NCBI RefSeq assembly: GCF_022968395.1
Contig: NZ_JALJQZ010000024.1
Span: forward strand, 1 to 61,409
Direction of reading: 5' to 3'
DNA from: Affinirhizobium lemnae
Lineage (GTDB): Bacteria; Pseudomonadota; Alphaproteobacteria; Rhizobiales; Rhizobiaceae
DNA: 61,409 bases
The notes below the pieces were generated by a model that had not been told where the DNA came from, did no database searches, and worked only from the letters and a program-made list of their open reading frames with translations. Shown piece after piece: positions 41,744 through 49,594 of this stretch. The position numbers were made by a program, and so were the translations under genes. How positions within the stretch are numbered: the first letter of the stretch is position 1; the number at the start of each line of letters is the position of its first letter.

Positions 41744-43393
41744 ATGAAACCCTTCGCAACACTGCTCGACCGCCTCGTTCTCACCCCATCGCGCAATGGC
41801 AAGCTGACTTTGCTCACCGATTATTTCCGCTCGACCCCGGATCCGGACCGTGGCTATGGGCTGGCGGCACTGGCCGGAACGCTGGATCTGAAGGCCATCA
41901 AGCCTGCACTGCTGAAGGAACTGGCGCTCGAAAAGCTCGATCCCGTGCTCTTTCAATATTCCTATGATTATGTCGGTGACCTCGCCGAAACCATATCGCT
42001 GATCTGGGATGGCGGTGAGAAGGAGCATGTCGGCGAGGCGGAGCAGCCGCGTCTTGGCGACGTGGTGCATCGCATGAATTCGCTGGGCCGCACGGAAGTT
42101 CGCGCCGCCGTGCGCGATCTGCTGGATCAGCTCGATCACTCCAGCCGTTTCGCTTTCCTCAAGCTCGCCACCGGTTCTCTGCGCATCGGTGTTTCGGCGC
42201 GTCTTGCCAAGCAGGCGCTGGCCGAGATGAGCGGTCCAGATGGCCTGAAAAAAGACGTCACCGAAATCGAAACGCTCTGGCACGGACTTGAGCCGCCCTA
42301 CGAGCCGCTGTTTGCCTGGTTGGAGGGCAAAGCACAGAAGCCGGTGCTGGCAACGCCTGCCATCTTTCACTCCGTCATGCTGGCCAATCCCGTGGAAGAG
42401 GGCGATCTCGACAAGCTCAACCCGGATGATTACGCCGCCGAGTGGAAATGGGATGGCATTCGTGTCCAGATGTCGAGCTTCGGGGGAACGAAGAAGCTCT
42501 ATTCTCGCTCCGGCGACGATATTTCTGGCGCCTTTCCGGATGTGATCGAGGCGATCAATTTCGAGGGCGTCGTCGATGGCGAGCTGCTGGTTGGAGGCAC
42601 TGCCCGCTCCAACAGCGCCACTCGCACCTTTTCTGATCTTCAGCAGCGGTTGAACCGAAAAACCGTCAACACCAAAATGCTGGAAGACTATCCGGCTTTC
42701 GTTCGCGCCTACGACCTGTTGTTCGACCGCGATGAGGATATCCGCGCACGCAACTATCTTCAGCGGCGCGAGGAGCTGGCAGAGGTCATCGAAAAAGCGC
42801 CGCATGACCGCTTCGACATTTCCCCGCTGATCGATTTCCAGAGCTGGTCGCAACTCGATCAGCTACGGCTCGCTCCCCCCGATCCCGTCATCGAAGGTGT
42901 CATGATCAAGCGGCGCGACAGTGTCTATCAGGCCGGACGTCTGAAGGGGCCTTGGTTCAAGTGGAAGCGCGACCCGTTCAACATTGATGCCGTCATGATG
43001 TATGCGCAGCGCGGCCACGGCAAGCGCTCCAGCTATTACTCGGATTTCACCTTCGGCGTCTGGGCGGAAGGGGAAGGCGGGGCTGAGCAACTGGTGCCGG
43101 TCGGCAAAGCTTACTTCGGCTTCACCGATGCGGAACTGGAAGTGCTGGACAAGTTCGTGCGCGATAACACGGTGGAGCGTTTCGGGCCGGTCCGGTCCGT
43201 CAGGGCCGAACCCGGTTTCGGCTTCGTGCTGGAAGTGGCGTTCGAAGGCATCAACCGCTCCACGCGGCACAAGTCGGGCGTTGCCATGCGGTTTCCCCGC
43301 ATCTCCCGTTTGCGGATGGACAAGCTGCCGCGCGATGCAGACCGGCTTGTGACGCTAACTGCCCTGGTGGATGCCAAGGGTGGTGGGGAATGA
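41744..43393 (+). CDS. ATP-dependent DNA ligase
   Basis: The 549-residue enzyme has an N-terminal helical DNA-binding domain, then the nucleotidyltransferase core with the adenylation lysine in AEWKWDGIRVQ (motif I), RSGDDIS (motif Ia), VVDGELLVGG (motif III) and EGVMIKRRD (motif IV). WFKWKRDPFNIDAV is motif V. It seals nicks via an AMP-lysine intermediate. It belongs to the bacterial LigB/LigC-like type found with the exonuclease upstream. The helicase and PdeM members of the usual four-gene set are not in this window. Confidence 0.94.
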   Translation: MKPFATLLDRLVLTPSRNGKLTLLTDYFRSTPDPDRGYGLAALAGTLDLKAIKPALLKELALEKLDPVLFQYSYDYVGDLAETISLIWDGGEKEHVGEAEQPRLGDVVHRMNSLGRTEVRAAVRDLLDQLDHSSRFAFLKLATGSLRIGVSARLAKQALAEMSGPDGLKKDVTEIETLWHGLEPPYEPLFAWLEGKAQKPVLATPAIFHSVMLANPVEEGDLDKLNPDDYAAEWKWDGIRVQMSSFGGTKKLYSRSGDDISGAFPDVIEAINFEGVVDGELLVGGTARSNSATRTFSDLQQRLNRKTVNTKMLEDYPAFVRAYDLLFDRDEDIRARNYLQRREELAEVIEKAPHDRFDISPLIDFQSWSQLDQLRLAPPDPVIEGVMIKRRDSVYQAGRLKGPWFKWKRDPFNIDAVMMYAQRGHGKRSSYYSDFTFGVWAEGEGGAEQLVPVGKAYFGFTDAELEVLDKFVRDNTVERFGPVRSVRAEPGFGFVLEVAFEGINRSTRHKSGVAMRFPRISRLRMDKLPRDADRLVTLTALVDAKGGGE

Positions 43394-43517
43394 AAGCATC
43401 GATTGATTCCCAAAGCACAATCCCGTTTCACTTCAGCGAGTTGTGAACGCGGGCATCTTGAGTTTCGTCTTTGCTGCGCTAGCATTTAAGCCATAGCGTC
43501 ATGTCTCGGGTCTGCCC

Positions 43518-44507
43518 ATGCTCCTCAATCGCCGTGTTTTGCTTTCGGGTGTAGGTTTGAGCCTCGCTGCACCTTATCTCGCTCGAGCACAGGCTCTGTC
43601 AGCGCCAACTGGTCAAGTTTCGTCGGGGGGCCTAGTTGCGCCCGCCGCTCAAGGCGCAGCAGCAGAGCGCAAGCCGGAATTTCCGATTCCCGAAGTTCCC
43701 CCGCTGGAGCAGATGGACTATGCCGAGGCTCGCAGGCATTTCCGCACGCGGCTTCTGGTCAAAGGCCCTTCGCCGGAAACATCCTCTCCGCTTGGCAAGC
43801 CGCCGGGTGCGCAGCGCATCACCTATGCGGGCGGACCGGATGGAAGCCTGCAACTGATCGCCTGGGTCAACGAGTACGAGCCTTCGGATCAGTTGAGGCC
43901 CGGCATTCTGTTCCTGCACGGGGGTAATGCGACCGGCGATGGACATTGGCAATTGATGAAGCCCTATGCGGATGCGGGCTTTGTGGTCATGCTTCCCTCT
44001 TTCCGCGGCGAGAACGGCCAGCCGGGGGATTATTCGGGTTTCTATGACGAGACGTCTGATGCGCTTGCCGCAGCACGCCATCTGGAAAGCCTGCCGGGGG
44101 TCGATAAGAATCGGCTCTATCTTGCCGGTCACAGCAATGGCGGCACGCTGGCCCTTCTGGCCAGCATGGCTGTTCCCATGTTCAAGGCATCGGTCCCCAT
44201 GTCAGCCGGTGTCGACGCATGGCGCTATTTTGGCCGTTTTGACGAAGAGATCCGGTTCGATCCGCATAACCCGCAGGAATTCATCATGCGCTCCTCTGTC
44301 TGCTTCGGGCATAGCCTCAAGTGCCCGACGCTTCTTTTGCGCGGAACGGAAGAGCGGCCCTTCGATCGCAATCATCAACTAATGATCGAGCGTGGGCGCA
44401 CAGCGGGCATGCGCGTCGATCATCGGCTGCTACCGGGCAATCATAACGGCGTCGTCCCCGGTGCCGTGGTCGAAAGCATCCGCTTCTTCAAGGAATATGG
44501 AGCCTGA
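43518..44507 (+). CDS. Exported alpha/beta-hydrolase (prolyl-oligopeptidase/DLH-like)
   Basis: The 329-residue protein has a signal peptide (LNRRVLLSGVGLSLAAPYLA, possibly Tat-type). The hydrolase fold shows the oxyanion strand GILFLHGGNATGDG and the nucleophile elbow LAGHSNGGTLALL. The likely acid and base are in RGTEERPFDRN and LPGNHNGVVPG. It resembles dienelactone hydrolase or S9-type acyl-peptidases. Periplasmic esterase or peptidase activity is likely; the substrate is unknown. It is a single gene between the ligase and the L,D-transpeptidases. Confidence 0.85.
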   Translation: MLLNRRVLLSGVGLSLAAPYLARAQALSAPTGQVSSGGLVAPAAQGAAAERKPEFPIPEVPPLEQMDYAEARRHFRTRLLVKGPSPETSSPLGKPPGAQRITYAGGPDGSLQLIAWVNEYEPSDQLRPGILFLHGGNATGDGHWQLMKPYADAGFVVMLPSFRGENGQPGDYSGFYDETSDALAAARHLESLPGVDKNRLYLAGHSNGGTLALLASMAVPMFKASVPMSAGVDAWRYFGRFDEEIRFDPHNPQEFIMRSSVCFGHSLKCPTLLLRGTEERPFDRNHQLMIERGRTAGMRVDHRLLPGNHNGVVPGAVVESIRFFKEYGA

Positions 44508-44572
44508 AGCAGGCCGCAAAAGTGTGACGCCGTTTCGCGGCACCGCCATGCGTTCAAGAACTGATTGCATAC

Positions 44573-44599
44573 GCCAGCCTCGCGAAAGTTGGGGCTGGC
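44573..44599 (+). terminator. Hairpin downstream of the hydrolase gene
   Basis: Stem GCCAGCC / GGCTGGC with a 13-base loop lies 65 bases past the stop. No T-tract follows, so the role as terminator is uncertain. Confidence 0.35.
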
Positions 44600-44636
44600 A
44601 TGATCGCGCCCGACGTCATCTGCCGGAAGCGATCTC

Positions 44637-45455
44637 ATGCCGCATCATCTTCGTCCATCCAAACGCCTGTCCACGCTCGCCGCATTGATGGCAACCTCCA
44701 CCATGCTTTCGGGCTGCATTCTGGTGACGGATACAAGCCGCATGAATCCAGATGTCTTCGTGCAGGAAACGGCACCGGTATTCTACAATCCGTCTTCGCC
44801 GCCTGAACCGCAGCCGCAGCCGACGCAGAAGCAGCAGGCAATCCCGCAGAAGCGCCAGCTTTACCAGACGCAGTTTCAGCAGACCTATGGCATGCCGGTT
44901 TCCAACCCGGTGCATCGCACCTATTACGCCGGCATCCGCGATGACGGGCATACGCTGCCGGCCATTCCTTATAGTCGCGTCGATCAGCGCTATCTGCGCC
45001 AGGAAGTCGATTACCAGACGATGGAGGCCCCCGGCACAATCGTGGTCGATACGAAGCAGCGCTTCCTCTATCTGGTTCAGCCCGGCGGTAAGGCGATCCG
45101 CTACGGTGTCGGTCTCGGTCGCGATGGATTTGCCTGGACGGGCAGGGGCGTCATTCAGTGGAAGGCGAAATGGCCGCGCTGGACACCGCCGCAGGATATG
45201 GTTGAGCGCCAGCCGGAACTGCGCCAGTTCGCCGCCGCAGAAGGCGGGGCTCTGCCGGGGTTGAACAATCCGCTCGGCGCGCGTGCCCTCTATATCTTCA
45301 AGGATGGCAAGGATACCCTCTACCGTGTCCATGGCACGCCAGACTGGCAGTCGATCGGCAAGGCGACATCATCTGGTTGCGTGCGCATGTTCAATCAGGA
45401 TGTGATTGATCTCTACGATCGCGTTCCGGCGTCCAGCCCTATTGTTGTCATATAG
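44637..45455 (+). CDS. L,D-transpeptidase lipoprotein (YkuD family), copy 1
   Basis: The 272-residue protein has a lipoprotein signal (LAALMATSTMLSGC) and a Gln/Pro-rich linker. The YkuD domain reads GTIVVDTKQRFLYLVQPGGK, and its active site contains HGTPDW...SSGCVRMFNQD. The catalytic Cys is preceded by SSG instead of the usual SHG. It should form 3-3 crosslinks in peptidoglycan or attach proteins to it. A second, similar gene follows at 45.7 kb. These rhizobial enzymes maintain the cell wall at poles and under stress, according to work on Agrobacterium. Confidence 0.9.
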   Translation: MPHHLRPSKRLSTLAALMATSTMLSGCILVTDTSRMNPDVFVQETAPVFYNPSSPPEPQPQPTQKQQAIPQKRQLYQTQFQQTYGMPVSNPVHRTYYAGIRDDGHTLPAIPYSRVDQRYLRQEVDYQTMEAPGTIVVDTKQRFLYLVQPGGKAIRYGVGLGRDGFAWTGRGVIQWKAKWPRWTPPQDMVERQPELRQFAAAEGGALPGLNNPLGARALYIFKDGKDTLYRVHGTPDWQSIGKATSSGCVRMFNQDVIDLYDRVPASSPIVVI

Positions 45456-45661
45456 AATGACAGCTACGTAAATTGTGTTTCTAAGATCACACCCGGCTCA
45501 CGTTAAGGTGCTGGATGCAACACTATCTCTCGAATCTAGGCGGGCTATACTTCTTCTGGCCACAATCGGGGAACCATTGTCGCGATCATCCGTTGGTTGG
45601 CGCTTTGGAGTACCGTCCGGTGTTCCAGTCGCCGTTCTAGTGAAGAAGTATATCTGTCCAC

Positions 45662-46375
45662 ATGACCACTGATCTTTTGAGCCGTCGCCGCCTCCTTAGC
45701 TTACTCGCCGTCGGCACAGCATCCACGCTTGCGGGTTGCGCGTCCTCCGGCCCCCAGCGTTTCACGCCCATTGCGGCCGTTTCCCCTGCATTCGCTCCAG
45801 CGCTTCCACCCGGCCGTTCGCCGGAACTGGATGCAACCTATGGCGAAATCGTCGATGGCGGCTTCGTCATTCCTGCAGTTCCCTACTGGAAGATCCCGCC
45901 ACGCTTCTACCGTCAGCGAGTGCCGAACGAAACCGGCGAACCGGCAGGCACAGTGGTGGTGGATACGCAGCAGCGTTTCCTCTATCTGGTCGAACCCGGC
46001 GGCCAGACCGCCATGCGCTACGGCGTCGGCATTGGCCGCGAAGGCTTCGCCTGGCAGGGTGAAGGCGTCATTCAATGGCGCCAGAAATGGCCGAAATGGA
46101 CGCCGCCTTCCGAGATGGTCGCACGTCAGCCGGAGCTCGCCAAATACGGTCCGGGCACGGGGGGTATGGAGCCGGGTCTCATGAACCCGCTCGGTGCGCG
46201 CGCACTCTACATTTTCAAGAACGGCCAGGATACGCTCTACCGACTGCACGGAAATCCGGAATGGAACTCCATCGGCAAGGCCGTGTCGTCCGGCTGCGTT
46301 CGCCTGATGAACCAGGACATCATTGACCTGTACGAGCGCGTTCCCAACAAGGCCCGCATCGTGGTCTGGCAGTGA
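45662..46375 (+). CDS. L,D-transpeptidase (YkuD family), copy 2
   Basis: The 237-residue protein begins MTTDLLSRRRLLSLLAVGTA with a Tat-like SRRRLL and a lipobox (STLAGC). The YkuD domain (GTVVVDTQQRFLYLVEPGGQ) ends with HGNPEW...SSGCVRLMNQD, again with Ser in place of His before the GC. It is closely related to copy 1 (shared WPKWTPP/WPRWTPP, NPLGARALYIFK). The 206-bp gap between the copies suggests separate transcription. Tandem duplication is likely. Confidence 0.9.
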   Translation: MTTDLLSRRRLLSLLAVGTASTLAGCASSGPQRFTPIAAVSPAFAPALPPGRSPELDATYGEIVDGGFVIPAVPYWKIPPRFYRQRVPNETGEPAGTVVVDTQQRFLYLVEPGGQTAMRYGVGIGREGFAWQGEGVIQWRQKWPKWTPPSEMVARQPELAKYGPGTGGMEPGLMNPLGARALYIFKNGQDTLYRLHGNPEWNSIGKAVSSGCVRLMNQDIIDLYERVPNKARIVVWQ

Positions 46376-46394
46376 GTGAGCTTTAGCCTCACTC
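46374..46394. terminator. Hairpin overlapping the L,D-transpeptidase stop
   Basis: Stem GAGTGAG / CTCACTC with a 7-base loop lies at the end of the L,D-transpeptidase gene, between it and the converging LysR gene. It may stop transcription both ways. Confidence 0.5.
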
Positions 46395-46455
46395 AGAAAT
46401 AGCGCTGTGGTGCTCACGCGAAACGCTATTTAAGTTTGTGTTGTGCCGGATCATG

Positions 46456-47391
46456 CTATTCTGTGGAGTGGCAGACATCTTGCAGTTTTTCAATATGCGC
46501 CTGCATGCGTCGCGCCAACCAGTCGATGAATATCAGGTGCCGTGTATCCGTCTTATACGGCGAGGCGGACAGTGCTAGATATTGTGTTCCATCTGGCTTG
46601 AATGGACCAAGAGCCTGCAGCCGACCAGAGGCGAGGTCGGACGCAACCATGTGTATTGACGCAAGACCCACCCCCTGACCCGCCATGGCGCCTTCTATTG
46701 CCATGTAGAAGTGTTCATAGATCACGTTTGATGCAAAACGAGGGGACTTAGGCTGCGACAGACGCCAATTCTGCCATGCTTCGGGTCGCGAGCGCGTATG
46801 CAAGGCCGGTACAGAATCTGCATGCTGTTCAAGAATTTTTGCCACCGATGGTGCGCAAACCATGCCCATAAATTCCGGTGCCAGTTCCTTCACATGCAAT
46901 TGCGGATCGATTGGGAAGTCGTTACGCCGTACCGCCAGGTCAATATGGTCGCGACGGAAGTCAATCCGTCCGCCTGCAGCCAGCACCTTGACTTCCAATC
47001 CCGTTGAACTTTTCAGATCCGCCAGATTTGGGATCAGAAATTTTAGACACAGCGTCGGTTCGCAGGAGACAATCAGAGGCTGAGGCTCCTGATTGCCTCG
47101 AAAGTCAGCTACGGCATTATCCAGATCCTGGAAGACGGCTGATAGCTTCATTGCCAGTTCGCGCCCGCGATCCGTTAAAAACACGCGGCGGTTGCGTCTG
47201 ACAAATAGAGCTTCGCCCAGGATCTCCTCAAGATTTCCGATCTGCTTGCTGATGGCCCCATGGGTCACATGCAACTCTTCTGCTGCAAGCGCAAAGCTTT
47301 CGTGCCGCGCCGCCACCGTAAAGGCCTTCAATGCTCCCAGCGGAGGCGTACGCGCAGGTCTACTTTTCAAGTCACTGTTTCTGCTCATCAT
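46456..47391 (-). CDS. LysR-family regulator of the dioxygenase operon
   Basis: The 311-residue protein has an N-terminal LysR helix-turn-helix (PPLGALKAFTVAARHESFAL, ELHVTHGAISKQIGNLEE) and a substrate-binding domain similar to GcvA/AmpR-type regulators (SCEPTLCLKFLIPNLADL). It faces the 2OG-dioxygenase operon across 111 bases that contain a perfect T-N11-A site. It likely activates that operon in response to an amino acid or related metabolite. The start is the tandem ATG at 47391. Confidence 0.92.
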   Translation of the reverse strand: MMSRNSDLKSRPARTPPLGALKAFTVAARHESFALAAEELHVTHGAISKQIGNLEEILGEALFVRRNRRVFLTDRGRELAMKLSAVFQDLDNAVADFRGNQEPQPLIVSCEPTLCLKFLIPNLADLKSSTGLEVKVLAAGGRIDFRRDHIDLAVRRNDFPIDPQLHVKELAPEFMGMVCAPSVAKILEQHADSVPALHTRSRPEAWQNWRLSQPKSPRFASNVIYEHFYMAIEGAMAGQGVGLASIHMVASDLASGRLQALGPFKPDGTQYLALSASPYKTDTRHLIFIDWLARRMQAHIEKLQDVCHSTE

Positions 47392-47393
47392 AA

Positions 47394-47408
47394 GTGAGTT
47401 TTCCTCAC
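47394..47408. promoter_or_regulatory. LysR-type binding site (T-N11-A)
   Basis: GTGAG-TTTTC-CTCAC is a perfect palindrome with the LysR T-N11-A spacing. It lies three bases upstream of the lysR start and about 95 upstream of the dioxygenase start. Confidence 0.7.
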
Positions 47409-47502
47409 GCAGTTATTAGAGGATTTATCGTTTTTCACGCGATCATTGATATGTTTGAAGATTTTTGTCGGCCTTGCCGAAGGAAATGGAGACATTAAAT
47501 AC

Positions 47503-48261
47503 ATGCAGTCGAATACTTCAGTACTAAAAAATCAAAATTATAACGATTTTAGCAAAAGCGGAATTGTACGGGAACTCGCTGAGCACAATTTTATTTTTAT
47601 CGATAGTAGCGATTTCCTGACACTCATCAACTCGGGCAAGTTCGCGCAACAGGACATAGCCGACTTTCAAGCCTCCTGGAACGATCTCAAGCCTGACACC
47701 TACATGGCAGATGGCGGCAAGTACAGGCTACGCCGTCATGCAACCTTGTCGGCCTCGCCGCGAGGAGGAGCTGTCGTGGTTGAAAAACATCAGCCCCATT
47801 ATCAGACAACGGACTACAACCATCTGAATGGTGGTATCGAGCGTCATTTCGAGCCGGTTCTTCCTGAGACCATCGCCAATCCGGTGATGCAGTCCATCTT
47901 GCAGGTCTCCTCCCAGACATTCGGCGCCTTGGAGCCAGAACATTCCTGGCATATCGAGATGCATCAGTTTCGTATCGAGGCGAAAAAGACTGCTGGCAAG
48001 CCTACGCCTGAAGGCATCCACCGCGACGGCGTCGACTTTGTCGCGATGGTTCTCATCAACCGCCACAACATTGAGGGCGGCGAGACGACAATCGTTGATC
48101 GCGATGGACATCATCTGGCACAGTTCACGCTTACGGCCCCCTTCGATGCGGCCCTTGTCAACGATCTCCATGTTGCGCACGGGGTGTCCCCCATTTCGGC
48201 CCTCAATGAAAACGAGCCCGGTCTGCGCGACGTACTCGTCGTAACCTTCCGTCGCAAATAA
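47503..48261 (+). CDS. 2-oxoglutarate/Fe(II) dioxygenase, amino-acid hydroxylase-like
   Basis: The 252-residue protein has the PF10014-like 2OG-Fe(II) pattern. His173-X-Asp175 (GIHRDGVDFVAM) and His226 (HVAHGVSP) are the iron ligands, and Arg242 (GLRDVLVV) is the likely 2-oxoglutarate anchor. The family includes bacterial isoleucine/leucine/methionine hydroxylases such as B. thuringiensis IDO. Context supports a free amino-acid substrate: a LysE exporter and a ThrH-like phosphatase follow. The ATG at 47503 is preceded by GGAGA; the longer frame from 47446 has no ribosome site. The true substrate is unknown. Confidence 0.85.
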   Translation: MQSNTSVLKNQNYNDFSKSGIVRELAEHNFIFIDSSDFLTLINSGKFAQQDIADFQASWNDLKPDTYMADGGKYRLRRHATLSASPRGGAVVVEKHQPHYQTTDYNHLNGGIERHFEPVLPETIANPVMQSILQVSSQTFGALEPEHSWHIEMHQFRIEAKKTAGKPTPEGIHRDGVDFVAMVLINRHNIEGGETTIVDRDGHHLAQFTLTAPFDAALVNDLHVAHGVSPISALNENEPGLRDVLVVTFRRK

Positions 48262-48321
48262 CAATCGATGGCAGCTGCATGCACAAGCGTGCAGCTGCTT
48301 GTTCGGTCTGGAGAACTAATT

Positions 48322-48951
48322 ATGGAGCAGATCCTTTTAATTGCGTCTATTACATGGCTTGCGGTCCTGAGCCCCGGCGCAGATTTCGCAATGGTTTCCC
48401 GCAACAGCTTTCTTTATGGCCGCAGATCCGGTCTTGCGGCTTCCGCCGGGATTGCCATTGCCTGCTGGTTCCATGTGATTTACGCAATGTTCGGTATCGC
48501 CGTTATTCAGCACACCTTTCCCAACATTCTTGATTTCATCAAATTTGTCGGTGCCGCATATTTGATTTACGCCGGTGTATCAACGGCCTTCGGTACGATC
48601 CGCGATGTGGAGGGCAGCCTGCTTCCTAGCGGCAGGTCCATGGCAAGAGAAATGATGACGGGCATTCTGACGAATGGCCTGAATCCCAAAACCTCGATCT
48701 TTGTCATCAGTCTTTACACCCAGTTTATCGGGAAAGACACGCCGCTCTCCCATCAGCTTCTGTGGGGTCTGTTCATCTCTCTTTCGCATCTTCTCTGGTT
48801 CGCGACTGTTTCGATGTTCTTATCCAATCCCGCCATTCGCACGGTCGTGCTGCGTCGTCAGCGGATATTCAATATTGTTATCGGTATTGTACTTGCTTCT
48901 CTCGGCGCAGTCTTGTTTTTCTCCGGAACTCTGGGGAGCGGCGCTCAATGA
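48322..48951 (+). CDS. LysE/RhtB-family amino-acid exporter
   Basis: The 209-residue protein has six hydrophobic segments and the LysE/RhtB signature LSPGADFAMVSRNSFLYGRR near the N-terminus. GILTNGLNPKTSIFVISLY follows in the middle. Members pump amino acids (lysine, threonine, homoserine) out of the cell. It starts 60 bases after the dioxygenase and its stop overlaps the next ATG (ATGA). It is thus the transport step of the LysR operon, perhaps exporting the hydroxylated product. Confidence 0.92.
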   Translation: MEQILLIASITWLAVLSPGADFAMVSRNSFLYGRRSGLAASAGIAIACWFHVIYAMFGIAVIQHTFPNILDFIKFVGAAYLIYAGVSTAFGTIRDVEGSLLPSGRSMAREMMTGILTNGLNPKTSIFVISLYTQFIGKDTPLSHQLLWGLFISLSHLLWFATVSMFLSNPAIRTVVLRRQRIFNIVIGIVLASLGAVLFFSGTLGSGAQ

Positions 48952-49559
48952 CGCAGGCCCTTTGCTCCTTCGTGGATCTGGAGGGCGTGCTGGCACCGGA
49001 GATGTGGCCATACCTGGCTCGCAGGTTCAGTGTCGCTGAACTGGAAGCCACGACGAGGACTATTCCGGACTATCGTCAGTTGCTGGAGCAGCGCATTCTT
49101 GCTTTGGCCCGTCATCGCATCACTCTTGCACAGATTTGCGAGGCTGTTCGCGGGCTGGATCTCTTGCAGGGAGCCCAGAAGTTTATAAGTGCGCTGAAAC
49201 AGCGCGGGCAGCTTGTTCTGGTCACGGACTCGTTTCAACCGATGAACAGCCATTTCCTGAATGCAATCGGTGCCGATCTTGTCTTGTGCCACACCTTTAC
49301 GTGCAATGACTACGACATCGTCACCGGCTTCGATTTCTGGAATGGCCTCAAAGGTAAGCACCTGTGCTTCGATATGGTCAAAACACAGGGGCGGTCCACA
49401 TTTGCAATCGGTGACGCCTTCAATGATCTTTCCATGCTGCGACGGGCGCAATATGGCGTCCTGTTTCAGCCATCTCGCTCAACCCGCGAAGCCGCGCCAG
49501 ATCTTCAGTCAGCCACGACTTACGGGGAAGTTCTATCCTATCTTGATTCGGTTGCATGA
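48948..49559 (+). CDS. thrH: HAD phosphatase, ThrH-like (phosphoserine phosphatase/homoserine phosphotransferase)
   Basis: The 203-residue protein follows the ThrH pattern: nucleophile and acid in VDLEGVLAPEMWPYLA, then TRTIPDYRQLLEQRI, motif II VTDSF, and motif III AIGDAFNDLSML. P. aeruginosa ThrH moves phosphate from phosphoserine to homoserine. In this operon it could supply or dephosphorylate a hydroxy-amino acid made by the dioxygenase, or make the substrate (homoserine/threonine branch). Translationally coupled to the exporter by ATGA overlap. The symbol is by similarity to memory. Confidence 0.8.
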   Translation: MTQALCSFVDLEGVLAPEMWPYLARRFSVAELEATTRTIPDYRQLLEQRILALARHRITLAQICEAVRGLDLLQGAQKFISALKQRGQLVLVTDSFQPMNSHFLNAIGADLVLCHTFTCNDYDIVTGFDFWNGLKGKHLCFDMVKTQGRSTFAIGDAFNDLSMLRRAQYGVLFQPSRSTREAAPDLQSATTYGEVLSYLDSVA

Positions 49560-49594
49560 TCGTAACGAACGCGCAGCCGGTGTGATACCCGGGC

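Noticed and set aside
41462..42853. 463-codon open frame on the minus strand
   Set aside because: Opposite the exonuclease end, a repeat and the ligase; shadow without motifs.
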